Assembly: GCF_021343995.1 (NCBI RefSeq)
Contig: NZ_JAJTTE010000018.1
Location: 1 to 64,000, forward strand
Length of the DNA: 64,000 nt
Origin: Pseudonocardia terrae
Lineage (GTDB): Bacteria > Actinomycetota > Actinomycetes > Mycobacteriales > Pseudonocardiaceae
Reading direction: 5' to 3'
The notes below the pieces were generated by a model. It had not been told where the DNA came from and searched no databases. It saw only the letters and a program-made list of their open reading frames with translations. Shown one piece after another: positions 8,035 to 16,560 of this stretch. The first letter of the stretch is position 1. Each line of letters begins with the position of its first letter. A program made the position numbers and the translations under genes.

Positions 8035-9390
8035 ATGAGCGCGAACGGCGGCAAGTCACACGGCAGGACGCACGGCGGGGCGGCGGGCGGGGACCCGGCG
8101 GCGGTCGACGCGGGCCCGCACGCCCCGGGCGTCGCCTCCGGCACCAGCCGGCCGGAGGGCGGGGGGAAGGGCCGCGCCCCGGCGTCGGGCCCGGCCACCG
8201 CCGTCGCGAAGGGCCGCCGCGGCGCGCTGCTCGGCGCGATGTTCCTGATGGCGACCAGCGCCATCGGCCCAGGCTTCATCACCCAGACCACGACCTTCAC
8301 CGTCCAGCTCGGTGCGGCCTTCGCCTTCGCGATCCTGGTGTCGATCCTCATCGACGTCGCCGTGCAGCTGAACGTCTGGCGGGTCGTCGGCGTCTCCGGC
8401 CGCCGGGCCCAGGACCTGGGCAACCGGGTGGCGCCCGGCGTCGGCTGGGTGCTCGCGGCGCTGGTGCTGATCGGCGGGTTCGTCTTCAACATCGGCAACG
8501 TCGGCGGCACGGGCCTCGGCCTCAACGCCATGCTGGGCGCGAACGCGAAGATCGGCGGGGCGGTCTCGGCGGCGATCGCGATCGCGATCTTCCTCAGCAA
8601 GCGGGCCGGGGTCGCCCTGGACCGGATCGTGGTGCTGCTCGGCGTCGTCATGATCGGCATGACGGCCTACGTCGCGATCGTCTCGCACCCCCCGCTCGGC
8701 CAGGCGATGCGCAGCTTCGTGCTGCCGGACACCGTCAGCTTCCTGTCGATCACCACGTTGATCGGCGGCACCGTCGGCGGCTACATCACCTACGCCGGCG
8801 CGCACCGGATGCTGGACTCCGGGGTGACCGGGCCGGAGAACGTCGGGCCGATCACCCGCAGCTCCGTGCTCGGCGTGATCGTCACCGGGGTCATGCGGAT
8901 CGTGTTGTTCCTGGCGGTGCTCGGCGTGGTCTCGGGCGGCGTCGCGCTGGCGAAGGAGAACCCGTCGGCGAGCGCCTTCCGGGCCGCGGCCGGCCAGGTC
9001 GGCCTGCACCTGTTCGGCGTGATCCTCTGGGCAGCCGCGATCACCTCGGTCATCGGCGCGGCGTACACGTCGGTCTCCTTCCTCACCACCGACCGCACGA
9101 AGCCACGCACCCGGAACCTGCTGACCGTCGCCTTCATCGCGCTGAGCGCGGTGGCCTACCTGCTGATCGGGACCGCGCCCGTCACGCTGCTGGTGTTCGC
9201 GGGCGCCTTCAACGGGCTGATCCTGCCGATCGGCTTCACCGTGGTGCTGTGGGTGGCCTGGCGGCGCCGCGACCTGCTCGGCGGCTACCGGTACCCGCGC
9301 TGGCTGCTGGCCATCGGCGTCCTCGCCTGGCTGATCGCGCTCTACCTCGGCTGGTCCTCGCTGGCTGCGGTGGGCAGCCTGTTCGCATGA
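8035..9390 (+). CDS. NRAMP-family-like transporter of the 5-oxoproline cluster (YcsG-like)
   Basis: 451 aa from the ATG at 8035, which has a GGCGGGAGGG ribosome site. After a Gly/Pro-rich cytoplasmic tail of ~55 residues there are about eleven helices. TM1 begins [13 protein letters not shown] but lacks the DPGN metal motif, and the TM6 MPH motif is also absent ([13 protein letters not shown] instead), so it is probably not a metal transporter. It matches the YcsG group of NRAMP relatives that accompany ycsF/kipI/kipA homologues. The overlap with pxpA (ATGA) points to uptake of 5-oxoproline or a related acid (inference). Confidence 0.85.
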   Translation: MSANGGKSHGRTHGGAAGGDPAAVDAGPHAPGVASGTSRPEGGGKGRAPASGPATAVAKGRRGALLGAMFLMATSAIGPGFITQTTTFTVQLGAAFAFAILVSILIDVAVQLNVWRVVGVSGRRAQDLGNRVAPGVGWVLAALVLIGGFVFNIGNVGGTGLGLNAMLGANAKIGGAVSAAIAIAIFLSKRAGVALDRIVVLLGVVMIGMTAYVAIVSHPPLGQAMRSFVLPDTVSFLSITTLIGGTVGGYITYAGAHRMLDSGVTGPENVGPITRSSVLGVIVTGVMRIVLFLAVLGVVSGGVALAKENPSASAFRAAAGQVGLHLFGVILWAAAITSVIGAAYTSVSFLTTDRTKPRTRNLLTVAFIALSAVAYLLIGTAPVTLLVFAGAFNGLILPIGFTVVLWVAWRRRDLLGGYRYPRWLLAIGVLAWLIALYLGWSSLAAVGSLFA

Positions 9391-10142
9391 GCTTCGACCT
9401 GAACTCCGACCTCGGCGAGTCCTTCGGCCGCTGGGAGCTCGGCGACGACGAGGCCATGCTCGGGCTGGTGACCAGCGCGAACGTCGCCTGCGGGTTCCAC
9501 GCCGGGGATCCGTCGACGCTGCGCCGGACCGTCGCGGGCGCGGCGGCGAACGGGGTGGTCGTGGGCGCGCAGGTCGCCTACCGCGACCTCGCGGGCTTCG
9601 GCCGCCGGTTCATCGACGTGCCGCCCGCGGACCTCACCGCCGACGTGCTGTTCCAGATCGGCGGGCTGGAGGCGATGTGCCGGGTCGCCGGGACGGCCGT
9701 CCGGTACGTCAAGCCGCACGGGGCGCTCTACAACGCCGCGGTGCACCACCGGGAGCAGGCGAGGGCCGTGGTGGCTGCGGTCGCCGAGTACGACGCCGCG
9801 CTGCCGATCCTCGGCCTGCCCGGCTCCGAGCTGCTGCGTGCGGCCGAGGAGGCCGGCCTGCGCGGAGTGCCCGAGTTCTTCGTCGACCGGGGCTACACGC
9901 CGGAGGGCGCGCTGGTCTCCCGCCGCGAGGAGGGCGCCGTCCTGCACGATCCCGAGGAGGTCACCGCGCGCCTGCTGCGGATGCTCGACGAGGGCGTGGT
10001 GCGGGCCGTCGACGGCTCGGACGTGCGGGTCTCGGCCGAGTCGGCCTGCGTGCACGGCGACTCCCCGGGTGCCGTCGGCATGGCCACCGCGGTGCGGGCG
10101 GGCCTGGAGAAGGCCGGTGTGGAGCTGAAGGGGTTCGTGTGA
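9387..10142 (+). CDS. pxpA: 5-oxoprolinase subunit A (LamB/YcsF family)
   Basis: 251 aa, the usual length. It starts with the family hallmark [13 protein letters not shown] and continues with [20 protein letters not shown] and [11 protein letters not shown], conserved through the YcsF family. PxpA, PxpB and PxpC together hydrolyse 5-oxo-L-proline to L-glutamate with ATP. The start overlaps the transporter stop by ATGA, and the end overlaps pxpB by GTGA. Confidence 0.95.
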   Translation: MSFDLNSDLGESFGRWELGDDEAMLGLVTSANVACGFHAGDPSTLRRTVAGAAANGVVVGAQVAYRDLAGFGRRFIDVPPADLTADVLFQIGGLEAMCRVAGTAVRYVKPHGALYNAAVHHREQARAVVAAVAEYDAALPILGLPGSELLRAAEEAGLRGVPEFFVDRGYTPEGALVSRREEGAVLHDPEEVTARLLRMLDEGVVRAVDGSDVRVSAESACVHGDSPGAVGMATAVRAGLEKAGVELKGFV

Positions 10143-10765
10143 GGGCCCTGCCCTACGGCGACGCCGCGCTCCTGCTCGAGCCCGAGGAGGAGAGCGACGG
10201 GATCATCTCGGCGGTCGTCGCCCTGGCCGACGCCTGCCGCGCGGCCGAGCTGCCCGGGGTGCTCGACGTCGTCCCGGCGGCCCGGACCGTGCTGCTCGTC
10301 GCTGAACCCGGCTCCGACCTCGGGCGGCTCCGCGCGGCCGTCGACGGGCTGGACGTCCGGCCGGCCGAGGCGGGTGCGCCGGCCGGGACCGTGGAGATCC
10401 CGGTGGTCTACGACGGCCCGGACCTCGACGACGTCGCCCGGCTGACCGGCCTGGACCGCGCGGAGGTCGTCGCCGCGCACACCGGAACGCCGTGGCGGGT
10501 GGCCTTCGGCGGGTTCGCCCCCGGCTTCGCCTATCTCTCCGGCGGCGACCCGCGGCTGCACGTGTCGCGCCGCGAGGAGGCCCGCACGAAGGTCCCGGCC
10601 GGGGCGGTGGGGCTGGCCGGGGAGTTCAGCGGGGTCTACCCGCGGCCGTCGCCGGGCGGGTGGCAGCTGATCGGGCACACCGAGGCGCAGCTCTGGGACC
10701 TCGACCGCGACCCGCCCGCGCTGCTGCAACCGGGCGCCGAGGTGCGGTTCGTGGAGGCCCCGTGA
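10139..10765 (+). CDS. pxpB: 5-oxoprolinase subunit B (KipI-like)
   Basis: 208 aa. An N-terminal [10 protein letters not shown] strand leads into the carboxyltransferase subdomain-C fold with [13 protein letters not shown], then [16 protein letters not shown] and the [14 protein letters not shown] segment typical of PxpB/KipI and of allophanate-hydrolase N-terminal partners. It forms the ATP-dependent complex with PxpC. GTGA overlaps occur on both sides. Confidence 0.94.
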   Translation: MRALPYGDAALLLEPEEESDGIISAVVALADACRAAELPGVLDVVPAARTVLLVAEPGSDLGRLRAAVDGLDVRPAEAGAPAGTVEIPVVYDGPDLDDVARLTGLDRAEVVAAHTGTPWRVAFGGFAPGFAYLSGGDPRLHVSRREEARTKVPAGAVGLAGEFSGVYPRPSPGGWQLIGHTEAQLWDLDRDPPALLQPGAEVRFVEAP

Positions 10766-11631
10766 TCGAGGTCCTCGATCCCGGCCCGCAGGCCCTGGTC
10801 CAGGACCTGGGCCGGCCCGGCCTGGCCGCGATCGGCGTCGGGCGGTCCGGGGCGGCCGACCGCGCGTCGTTGTGCCTGGGCAACCGCCTCCTGGCCAACG
10901 ACGAGGGTGCCGCCGGCGTCGAGATCCTCCTCGGCGGGTTCGCCGCCCGGGCCCACACCGACCTGCTGGTCGCGCTCACCGGCGCCCCCGCCCCGGCGAC
11001 CGTCGACGGCCGACCGGTCGGGCACCAGGCGCACGTCCGGCTCCGGCGCGGGCAGGAGCTGCGGCTCGGCCCGCCGCCGGCCGGCCTGCGCACCTACCTG
11101 TGCGTGCGCGGCGGGATCGCCGTGCCCCCGGTGCTCGGCGCGCGCAGCACGGACGTCCTCTCCGGCATCGGCCCCGAGCCCCTGGAGAAGGGGGCCGAGC
11201 TGCCGATCGGCCCGGAACCCGAGGCGTACCCGGTGATCGACTACGCGCCGGTCGCGCCGCCGGCCGCGGGGCTCGTGACGCTCCGGGCGATCTCCGGGCC
11301 GCACGCCGAGCACGCCGTGGACCCCGGGGCGCTGGCGACCTCCCGCTGGGTCGCCTCCGGCCGCACCGACCGCGTCGGCATGCGCCTCGAGGGCGCCGCG
11401 CTGGAGGTCGCGGAGGGCGCCGGCTCGCTGCCCAGCGAGGGGCTCACCCGCGGCGCGATCCAGCTGCCGCCCGGCGGGGAGCCCGTCGTCTTCCTCGCCG
11501 ACCACCCCGTGACCGGTGGCTACCCCGTGATCGCCGTGCTGCGCGACGCCGACGTCGACCGTGCTGCGCAGATCCGTCCCGGCCAACCCGTCCGTATCAC
11601 GCTGAGCAGGGAGAACACGTGGAGGACCTGA
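10762..11631 (+). CDS. pxpC: 5-oxoprolinase subunit C (KipA-like)
   Basis: 289 aa. It starts with the family signature [16 protein letters not shown] followed by [13 protein letters not shown], and ends with a typical [19 protein letters not shown]-type segment. It is the subdomain-A/B partner of PxpB in the biotin-independent carboxyltransferase-like 5-oxoprolinase. The last 13 bases overlap the start of the DUF1445 gene. Confidence 0.94.
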   Translation: MIEVLDPGPQALVQDLGRPGLAAIGVGRSGAADRASLCLGNRLLANDEGAAGVEILLGGFAARAHTDLLVALTGAPAPATVDGRPVGHQAHVRLRRGQELRLGPPPAGLRTYLCVRGGIAVPPVLGARSTDVLSGIGPEPLEKGAELPIGPEPEAYPVIDYAPVAPPAAGLVTLRAISGPHAEHAVDPGALATSRWVASGRTDRVGMRLEGAALEVAEGAGSLPSEGLTRGAIQLPPGGEPVVFLADHPVTGGYPVIAVLRDADVDRAAQIRPGQPVRITLSRENTWRT

Positions 11632-12416
11632 CCCCCGCCGAGGCCCGCGCCCGCTTCCGCGCCGGTCTCGTGACCCCGACCGCCGGCTGGTGTGCCGGCT
11701 GGACGCAGGCCAACCTGATCGCGCTGCCCCGCGACCTGGCCTGGGACTTCCTGCTGTTCGCGCAGCGCAACCCACAGCCCTGCCCGGTGCTCGACGTCCT
11801 GGAGCCCGGGGAGTTCGGCGGCCCGATCCTCGACGGCGACGTCCGCACCGACATCCCGCTCTACCGCGTCTACCGCGACGGCGTGCAGGTCGCCGAGACC
11901 CCTAATGCCCGCGAGTTCTGGCGCGACGACCTCGTCGCGTTCCTCGTGGGCTGCAGCTTCACCTTCGAGCGGGCGCTGCTGGCCGCGGGCGTCCCGGTGC
12001 GGCACGTCGAGGAGGGCCGCAACGTCCCGATGTACCGGACGGGCCGGCGGTGCCGCGGCGCCGGCGCGCTCGGCGGCCCCATGGTCGTCTCGATGCGTCC
12101 GGTCCCGGAGCACCTGGTGGACACGGCGATCGCCGTGACCGCCCGCTACCCGTCCGTGCACGGGGCGCCGGTGCACGTCGGCGACCCCGCCGGGCTGGGC
12201 ATCGCCGACCTGGCCGCCCCGGACTACGGCGACGCCGTGACCGTCCGGGAGGGCGAGGTCCCGGTGTTCTGGGGGTGCGGGGTCACGCCGCAGGCCGCCG
12301 TCGTCGAGTCCCGGCCCTCGCTCGCGATCGCGCACGCCCCGGGCCACATGCTGATCACCGACGCCCGCGACGCGGACTACCTCGTCGGCCCCGAGCCCCT
12401 GGTCGGGGCTTCTTAG
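11619..12416 (+). CDS. DUF1445 / D-glutamate cyclase-like (UPF0317, YcsI) protein
   Basis: 265 aa from the GTG at 11619, which has an AGGGAG ribosome site inside pxpC. The N-terminal [20 protein letters not shown] and central [11 protein letters not shown] are hallmarks of the YcsI/UPF0317 family, as is the [15 protein letters not shown] motif. A mammalian relative converts D-glutamate to 5-oxo-D-proline, which would link it to the neighbouring 5-oxoprolinase. Activity here is inferred from family and context. Confidence 0.9.
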   Translation: MEDLTPAEARARFRAGLVTPTAGWCAGWTQANLIALPRDLAWDFLLFAQRNPQPCPVLDVLEPGEFGGPILDGDVRTDIPLYRVYRDGVQVAETPNAREFWRDDLVAFLVGCSFTFERALLAAGVPVRHVEEGRNVPMYRTGRRCRGAGALGGPMVVSMRPVPEHLVDTAIAVTARYPSVHGAPVHVGDPAGLGIADLAAPDYGDAVTVREGEVPVFWGCGVTPQAAVVESRPSLAIAHAPGHMLITDARDADYLVGPEPLVGAS

Positions 12417-12441
12417 GTCTCGTCGCTGCGTCGGTCGCGAC

Positions 12442-13617
12442 CTACGCGCCCGGGGCCGAGGGAGCGAACCAGTCGAAGAGCAGGAAGGTGGCGTCCTCGG
12501 CCAGGTCGCCCCCGACATGGCGGCGCAGGGCGCCCGCGAGCCGGCGTGGGAGGTCGACGAGGTCGGGCCGGCCGGCGGCGAGTTCATCGATGATGCGGCC
12601 GAGGCCGTAGGGGGCGCCGACCACGTCGGCGGCGGACAGAGCGCCGTCGGAGGCGAGGAGCAGCGCGTCCCCGGCGCGCAGATCGATCGCATGAGCGCGG
12701 TAGGGCGGGCGCTCGACGAGGCCGAGCGGGTACTGCGCCTCGAGCGCGAGTTCGGTGACGGTGGTGCCGCGACGGCGCAGGGCCACGGCCGACCCGGCGT
12801 GCACGGCCAGCGCGGTGCCGGTGGCGAGGTCGATCTGGACCAGGAGGCCCTGCACGGACCCGTGGCCGTGGTGGCGGTCGTAGAGGGCCTGGTCGGTGAG
12901 GCCGGCCTGCTCGGCCAGCGGTACGCCGAGGCGCCGGGCATTGCGCAGCGCGGCGACCGCGAGGTCGGCGACCTGGGTGGCGCCGATGCCGCGCCCGGTC
13001 GCGTCGAGCACCGCCAGCCAGACCGTGTCCTCGTCGTGGGACCAGTCGTAGAGGTCGGTGGTCACCCGCGGGGCGGGCTCGATGAGCGCGTGCACCGCGA
13101 AGCTCGGGGTGCTCAGTCCGGGCGGGGGCAGCAGCTGCCACTGCAGTTCGGCGTTGATGCTGTAGTCGTAGGCGCGACGGCGGGTCTCGAGAGCGTCGGT
13201 CACGGCGTCGGCCTGGAACAGCAACAACGCCAGGACCTCGCCCAGGCGGGTCAGCTCGGCGTCGGTGCCCGGCAACGGGTCGAGGTCGTAGACGGTCAGG
13301 ACACCGAGGGCGTGGCCGCGCACGGCGACGGGCACGTGGGTGGCATGTGCGGCGGGCACGCGCTGAACCCGGCCGGTCGTCAGCGCCCGGCCCGCCTCGG
13401 TCTCGGTCACGAGCAGCCGGTCCAGGGCGCCGTCGGAAGGCGCCGAACCGGCGGGATGCAGGAAGCGGAAGGTGCGGTCGACCAGCCGCAGTTCGATGCG
13501 CTCGGCACCGAGCTCGGCGCGGACCGCCCGGGTCGCGGTCAGGGGCAACTGCGGACCGGCACCGCGCAGTGCATGCTCGACGAGCGTGGCGCAGGCGCGG
13601 GCGAGCCATCCGCTCAC
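12442..13617 (-). CDS. SpoIIE/PP2C-type serine phosphatase with GAF-like sensor domain
   Basis: 391 aa. Residues ~20-150 look like a GAF sensor (HVPVAVRGHALGVLTVYD). Residues ~165-391 form a PPM/SpoIIE phosphatase: metal-site pattern TTDLYDWSHDEDTVWLAVLD, then TGRGIGA, LLLASDGAL and EDATFLLF. The second motif is DATGRG rather than the usual DGxGxG, with the metal Asp kept. Such enzymes dephosphorylate STAS anti-sigma antagonists, and a STAS-like gene lies across the divergent promoter. It is coupled to the upstream MarR gene by a GTGA overlap. Confidence 0.87.
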   Translation of the reverse strand: MSGWLARACATLVEHALRGAGPQLPLTATRAVRAELGAERIELRLVDRTFRFLHPAGSAPSDGALDRLLVTETEAGRALTTGRVQRVPAAHATHVPVAVRGHALGVLTVYDLDPLPGTDAELTRLGEVLALLLFQADAVTDALETRRRAYDYSINAELQWQLLPPPGLSTPSFAVHALIEPAPRVTTDLYDWSHDEDTVWLAVLDATGRGIGATQVADLAVAALRNARRLGVPLAEQAGLTDQALYDRHHGHGSVQGLLVQIDLATGTALAVHAGSAVALRRRGTTVTELALEAQYPLGLVERPPYRAHAIDLRAGDALLLASDGALSAADVVGAPYGLGRIIDELAAGRPDLVDLPRRLAGALRRHVGGDLAEDATFLLFDWFAPSAPGA

Positions 13618-14141
13618 GGCGCCGCCCCGCCGGCCTGCTCGCCCAGGGCGACGGTGAAGGCGCGGGCACCGCGCAGCAGCGCCGCCCGGTCCTGCTCGGT
13701 CATCCGCCCGGCCACCTCGGCCAACGCCCGCGCCCGTACGCCCGCGAACTCGTCCAGCATCCGGCGCCCGGCGGGAGTGAGCTCGAGCAGGGTGGCGCGC
13801 CGGTTCGTCGGGGACACCTGGCGACTGATGAGCCCGGCTGCGGTCAACCGGTCGCTGAGCCTGCTCGCGGTCGAGGGCAACAGCTCGAGATCCGCGGCGA
13901 GAGCGCTGACGTTGACCCGGCCCAGGCGCGCGAGGGCCTGCAGCGCGCGCAGCTGCCCCGGACCGACCGTCTCGTCCAGCCGCCCGAGAGCGGCGACGCT
14001 GACCTCGAGCAAGCCGCGAGCGGCCACTTCGAGTTCGGCGGCGTAGTCACCCCCGGCGTCACTCGGTGAAGCCACACGACCAGTGTCCTGCGTCCTCGCC
14101 ACCCTCCTCGCACTCCTCACCCCGACGTTTGCGATGTGCAT
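13614..14141 (-). CDS. MarR-family regulator
   Basis: 175 aa from the ATG at 14141; a GTG at 14075 (153 aa) is an alternative, since conserved sequence begins at about DYAAELEVAARGLLEVSVAA. The winged helix reads RVNVSALAADLELLPSTASR, followed by DRLTAAGLISRQVSPTNRRA, a normal MarR recognition helix and wing. It is the first gene of an operon with the PP2C phosphatase. A 17-bp palindrome touches the 14141 start. Confidence 0.85.
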   Translation of the reverse strand: MHIANVGVRSARRVARTQDTGRVASPSDAGGDYAAELEVAARGLLEVSVAALGRLDETVGPGQLRALQALARLGRVNVSALAADLELLPSTASRLSDRLTAAGLISRQVSPTNRRATLLELTPAGRRMLDEFAGVRARALAEVAGRMTEQDRAALLRGARAFTVALGEQAGGAAP

Positions 14142-14142
14142 G

Positions 14143-14159
14143 TCGTGCAGTCTGCACGA
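14143..14159. promoter_or_regulatory. Palindromic operator in the MarR / STAS divergent promoter
   Basis: TCGTGCAGTCTGCACGA is a perfect 17-bp inverted repeat with a one-base centre. It sits immediately upstream of the MarR ATG and over the likely -35 of the STAS gene, so one bound MarR dimer could control both arms. Confidence 0.65.
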
Positions 14160-14167
14160 ATCGCTGG

Positions 14168-14173
14168 TACAAC
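14168..14173 (+). promoter_or_regulatory. -10 box of the STAS-like gene
   Basis: TACAAC lies six bases before the ATG at 14180, with no ribosome site. It is a probable leaderless start. Confidence 0.4.
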
Positions 14174-14179
14174 GGCGAC

Positions 14180-14869
14180 ATGGTCGCCGCGGTGAACCCT
14201 CGGGCCGATGACGCGCAAGCACCCGCGTTCACGGGTGCGCACGAGCGGCACAAGCCTCACGACCCGTTCACCGCCGATGTCCTGAGCGTGACCGGCAACG
14301 TACTGGTGGCCCAGTACGTCCTGGCCGACCCCGGCGGCCCGCTCGCCTCCACCGGGCCGACAGCACGGGACGCCCCGCTCGCGCCCGTGGTGCACGTCGT
14401 CCAGGTCAGCGAGGTCCTCGACCAGCAGGCGGGCGCGCGCCTGCTCAGTGTGGTCGACGCCGAGGCACGGCTCGCCGGCCTCGACCAGCTCCGTTCCGAC
14501 GACAGCCGCCCGGACGACGGCCGCCCGGACGACGGCAGGCCCGACGTCGGCCGGCCCACCGGCTGCCGGCCCAGCCACATCGTCATCGACCTGACCGCTG
14601 TCGAGGACGCCAGCACTGCCGGGCTCGCCGGGTTGCGTCACGCCTGCCGGGCAGCGGGAGATCACCACCTTCCCGTCGACGTGATCGCCGATCCGGACCT
14701 GCAGCTTCCCCAGCTCGAGCGTCAGCTCCTCGGACAGCTGTGCCGGTTCACGACCATCGGGGCACTGCTCACCGAACTGCGCAGCCAGCGGTCAGGGTGC
14801 CGCGACCGACGCGGCGACGTCGAACGGGGCCGCGTTGTCGCACCCGCGCATCGGCGCAGGGAAGGGTGA
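14180..14869 (+). CDS. STAS-like (anti-sigma antagonist type) protein with degenerate RPDDG repeats
   Basis: 229 aa from the ATG at 14180. Residues ~130-200 resemble a STAS domain: HIVIDLTAVEDASTAGLAGL matches the beta strand plus D-S/T-S/T phospho-site loop and following helix, and a C-terminal helix follows. It is preceded by a repeat-rich linker (RPDDG-RPDDG-RPDVG-RPTG, residues ~110-127) and an N-terminal ~100 residues of unknown fold. A role as a phosphorylatable anti-sigma-factor antagonist, dephosphorylated by the neighbouring PP2C, is inference. The linker is unusual for STAS proteins. Confidence 0.6.
   Translation: MVAAVNPRADDAQAPAFTGAHERHKPHDPFTADVLSVTGNVLVAQYVLADPGGPLASTGPTARDAPLAPVVHVVQVSEVLDQQAGARLLSVVDAEARLAGLDQLRSDDSRPDDGRPDDGRPDVGRPTGCRPSHIVIDLTAVEDASTAGLAGLRHACRAAGDHHLPVDVIADPDLQLPQLERQLLGQLCRFTTIGALLTELRSQRSGCRDRRGDVERGRVVAPAHRRREG
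14498..14572 (+). repeat. Five decaying 15-bp in-frame tandem repeats
   Basis: Units at 14498, 14513, 14528, 14543 and 14558. The first two, GACGACAGCCGCCCG and GACGACGGCCGCCCG, differ by one base and later units diverge more. They encode the RPDDG-type linker of the STAS-like protein and could vary in copy number between strains. Confidence 0.75.
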
Positions 14870-14878
14870 GCGTGCCGG

Positions 14879-15760
14879 ATGGCGTCGACCGAACGGATCG
14901 CCGCTCCAGCGCAGTCGACGGAGCGCGCCCCGACCTGCGAGTCGGATCCACCGATCACGTCGGATCCGCCGACCACGGTGCTCCTGATCGACGACGACGC
15001 CCCATTTCGGTGCGCCCTCGGCGTGGCCCTCGCCGACGAGGGATTCGACGTGCTCACCGCGTGCGGGGAGGACGCCCTGGACGCGGTCGGGCGGAGCCCC
15101 GTCGATCTCGTCCTGCTGGACCTGATGCTGCCCGGGATGGCCGGGCTGACGGTGTGCCGGCAGCTGCGCGCCGCCGGCGATCTTCCGATCATCATCATCG
15201 GGCGCCCGGACAGCGAGGACGTCATCGCCGGGCTCGAGGCCGGCGCGGACGACTACGTGAGCAGACCCGTCCTCGCCGACGTGCTGGCCGCGCGGATCCG
15301 GGCCCGGCTGCGCCGATGCCACAACGGCTCCGCGACCAGTCGGCTGAGTGTCGGGGACCTCGAGATCCGACCGGACGAACGCGTGGTCCGGCGCAGCAGC
15401 GGACGGGATGCGGTCGAGATCCATCTGACCCCGACCGAGTTCCGGCTGCTCCTCCAACTGGCCTCTGCGCGCGGTCGCGTCGTGTCCCGCGAGGACCTGT
15501 TGCGGCGGGTCTGGGGCTACCGCTATGTCGGCGACACTCGACTGCTCGACGTCCACGTCAGGCGGCTGCGGTGCAAGATCGAGCCGAATCCGGACGAGCC
15601 GACTCTCGTGCTGACCGTGCGCTCCCTCGGGTACAAGGTCGCGCACCCAGGGCCGAACCCGACGCCCGATCAGCCTTCCTCCTCGCCGGGGACGGCTCCG
15701 GGTCCGGCTCGCCCGCCCACTGTCGGGGTCGGTGACCAGCCGCAGATCTGGTCGAGGTAG
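14879..15760 (+). CDS. OmpR/PhoB-family response regulator with atypical receiver
   Basis: 293 aa. The receiver (about 33-150) keeps the acidic pocket D38-D40 and phosphoacceptor D81 in LLDLMLPGMAG. The conserved Thr/Ser and Ala are replaced by G108-R109 (IIIIGRPD), and the switch Lys by R129 (DDYVSRPV). The winged helix (~160-255) is normal (LTPTEFRLLLQL, RVWGYRYVGDTRLLDVHVRRLR, TVRSLGYKV). A Pro/Ser-rich tail of ~35 residues lies in the overlap with the convergent TetR gene. No histidine kinase gene is nearby. It may be an orphan or phosphorylation-independent regulator. Confidence 0.9.
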   Translation: MASTERIAAPAQSTERAPTCESDPPITSDPPTTVLLIDDDAPFRCALGVALADEGFDVLTACGEDALDAVGRSPVDLVLLDLMLPGMAGLTVCRQLRAAGDLPIIIIGRPDSEDVIAGLEAGADDYVSRPVLADVLAARIRARLRRCHNGSATSRLSVGDLEIRPDERVVRRSSGRDAVEIHLTPTEFRLLLQLASARGRVVSREDLLRRVWGYRYVGDTRLLDVHVRRLRCKIEPNPDEPTLVLTVRSLGYKVAHPGPNPTPDQPSSSPGTAPGPARPPTVGVGDQPQIWSR

Positions 15761-16326
15761 CCGGTCAGCGTCCGGCGGATCTCCTCCGGCGAGGTGAGGC
15801 ACGGCCGTGCGCAGCCCTGGAAGATCAGGCCCTGGAGCAGCGCGTCGAGGCAGCAGGCGGCGGTCCGGGGGTCCAGGTCCGCCCGCAGCTCACCGCTGCC
15901 CTCCAGGATCCCGACGGCCCGGCGGGCCAACCGGCGGATCCCGGCGCCGGTCTCCTCGCTGATCGCCGCCAGCGCCGGCGACGACCGGGCGTGCGCCGCG
16001 AGGGCCAGGTAGATCTCGGGGTCGGCGCGCTGCCGCTCGTCGACGGGCAGCAGCGCGAGCAGCATCCGCTCCACGCCCTTGCGGTCCGCCGCCTCCACCA
16101 GCAGCGGCACCACCCGGGCCGCGCCGCTCGTCACCGTCTCGACCATCGCCGTCTGGAGCAGGGCGTCCTGCGTCGGGAAGTAGTACCGCAGGGCCGTGGG
16201 GGACAGGCCCGCCTCGGCGGCGACCGTGCGCACCGACACCCCGGCGATCCCGTCGCGCCGCAGCACGAGCCAGAGCGCCTCGACGATCCCGGCCCGCCTG
16301 GCGTCGTGGTCGGCGAGGCGGGGCAC
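15670..16326 (-). CDS. TetR-family regulator
   Basis: 218 aa from the GTG at 16326, supported by a TACACA -10 six bases upstream. The HTH reads GIAGVSVRTVAAEAGLSPTA, then LRYYFPTQDALL, a standard TetR domain with LRYYF instead of the usual LYYHF. The C-terminal ligand domain contains Cys residues (ACCLDALLQGLIFQGCARPC). Its last 30 codons overlap the response-regulator gene by 91 bp on the other strand. It is likely the regulator of the divergent P450 gene. Confidence 0.87.
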   Translation of the reverse strand: MPRLADHDARRAGIVEALWLVLRRDGIAGVSVRTVAAEAGLSPTALRYYFPTQDALLQTAMVETVTSGAARVVPLLVEAADRKGVERMLLALLPVDERQRADPEIYLALAAHARSSPALAAISEETGAGIRRLARRAVGILEGSGELRADLDPRTAACCLDALLQGLIFQGCARPCLTSPEEIRRTLTGYLDQICGWSPTPTVGGRAGPGAVPGEEEG

Positions 16327-16332
16327 GGGCTT

Positions 16333-16349
16333 TGTGTACCACGGCGTGG
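16333..16349. promoter_or_regulatory. TetR promoter and candidate operator
   Basis: The minus-strand -10 TACACA (16333-16338) is six bases from the TetR GTG. An inverted repeat CCACG-G-CGTGG at 16339-16349 sits directly upstream of it. Confidence 0.4.
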
Positions 16350-16547
16350 CAGGTAGGTTCTGGTACAGCCGTACTAGCAACGCGCCGTGCCGGTGGGTGA
16401 ACCGACGGGGGGTCGGCACGGACGTCGCGTGGTGCGGTCGAGCGTGGTCCCGGTCCGGTGACCGGGACCGCGCTTCCCCTGAATGCCGTCTCAGGGGTGT
16501 CTCAGCGTCGTAGCGGTGCTTGCACCGGTCCGTCCACGGGCCCCCGC

Positions 16548-16553
16548 TAGGGT
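16548..16553 (+). promoter_or_regulatory. Leaderless -10 box of the P450 gene
   Basis: TAGGGT lies seven bases before the GTG at 16561. It supports that start over the upstream in-frame ATG at 16483. Confidence 0.5.
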
Positions 16554-16560
16554 CGGCCGC

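Noticed and set aside
14498-14572. A CRISPR or regulatory repeat
   Set aside because: The 15-bp units have no spacers, are in frame and are translated within the STAS-like protein.
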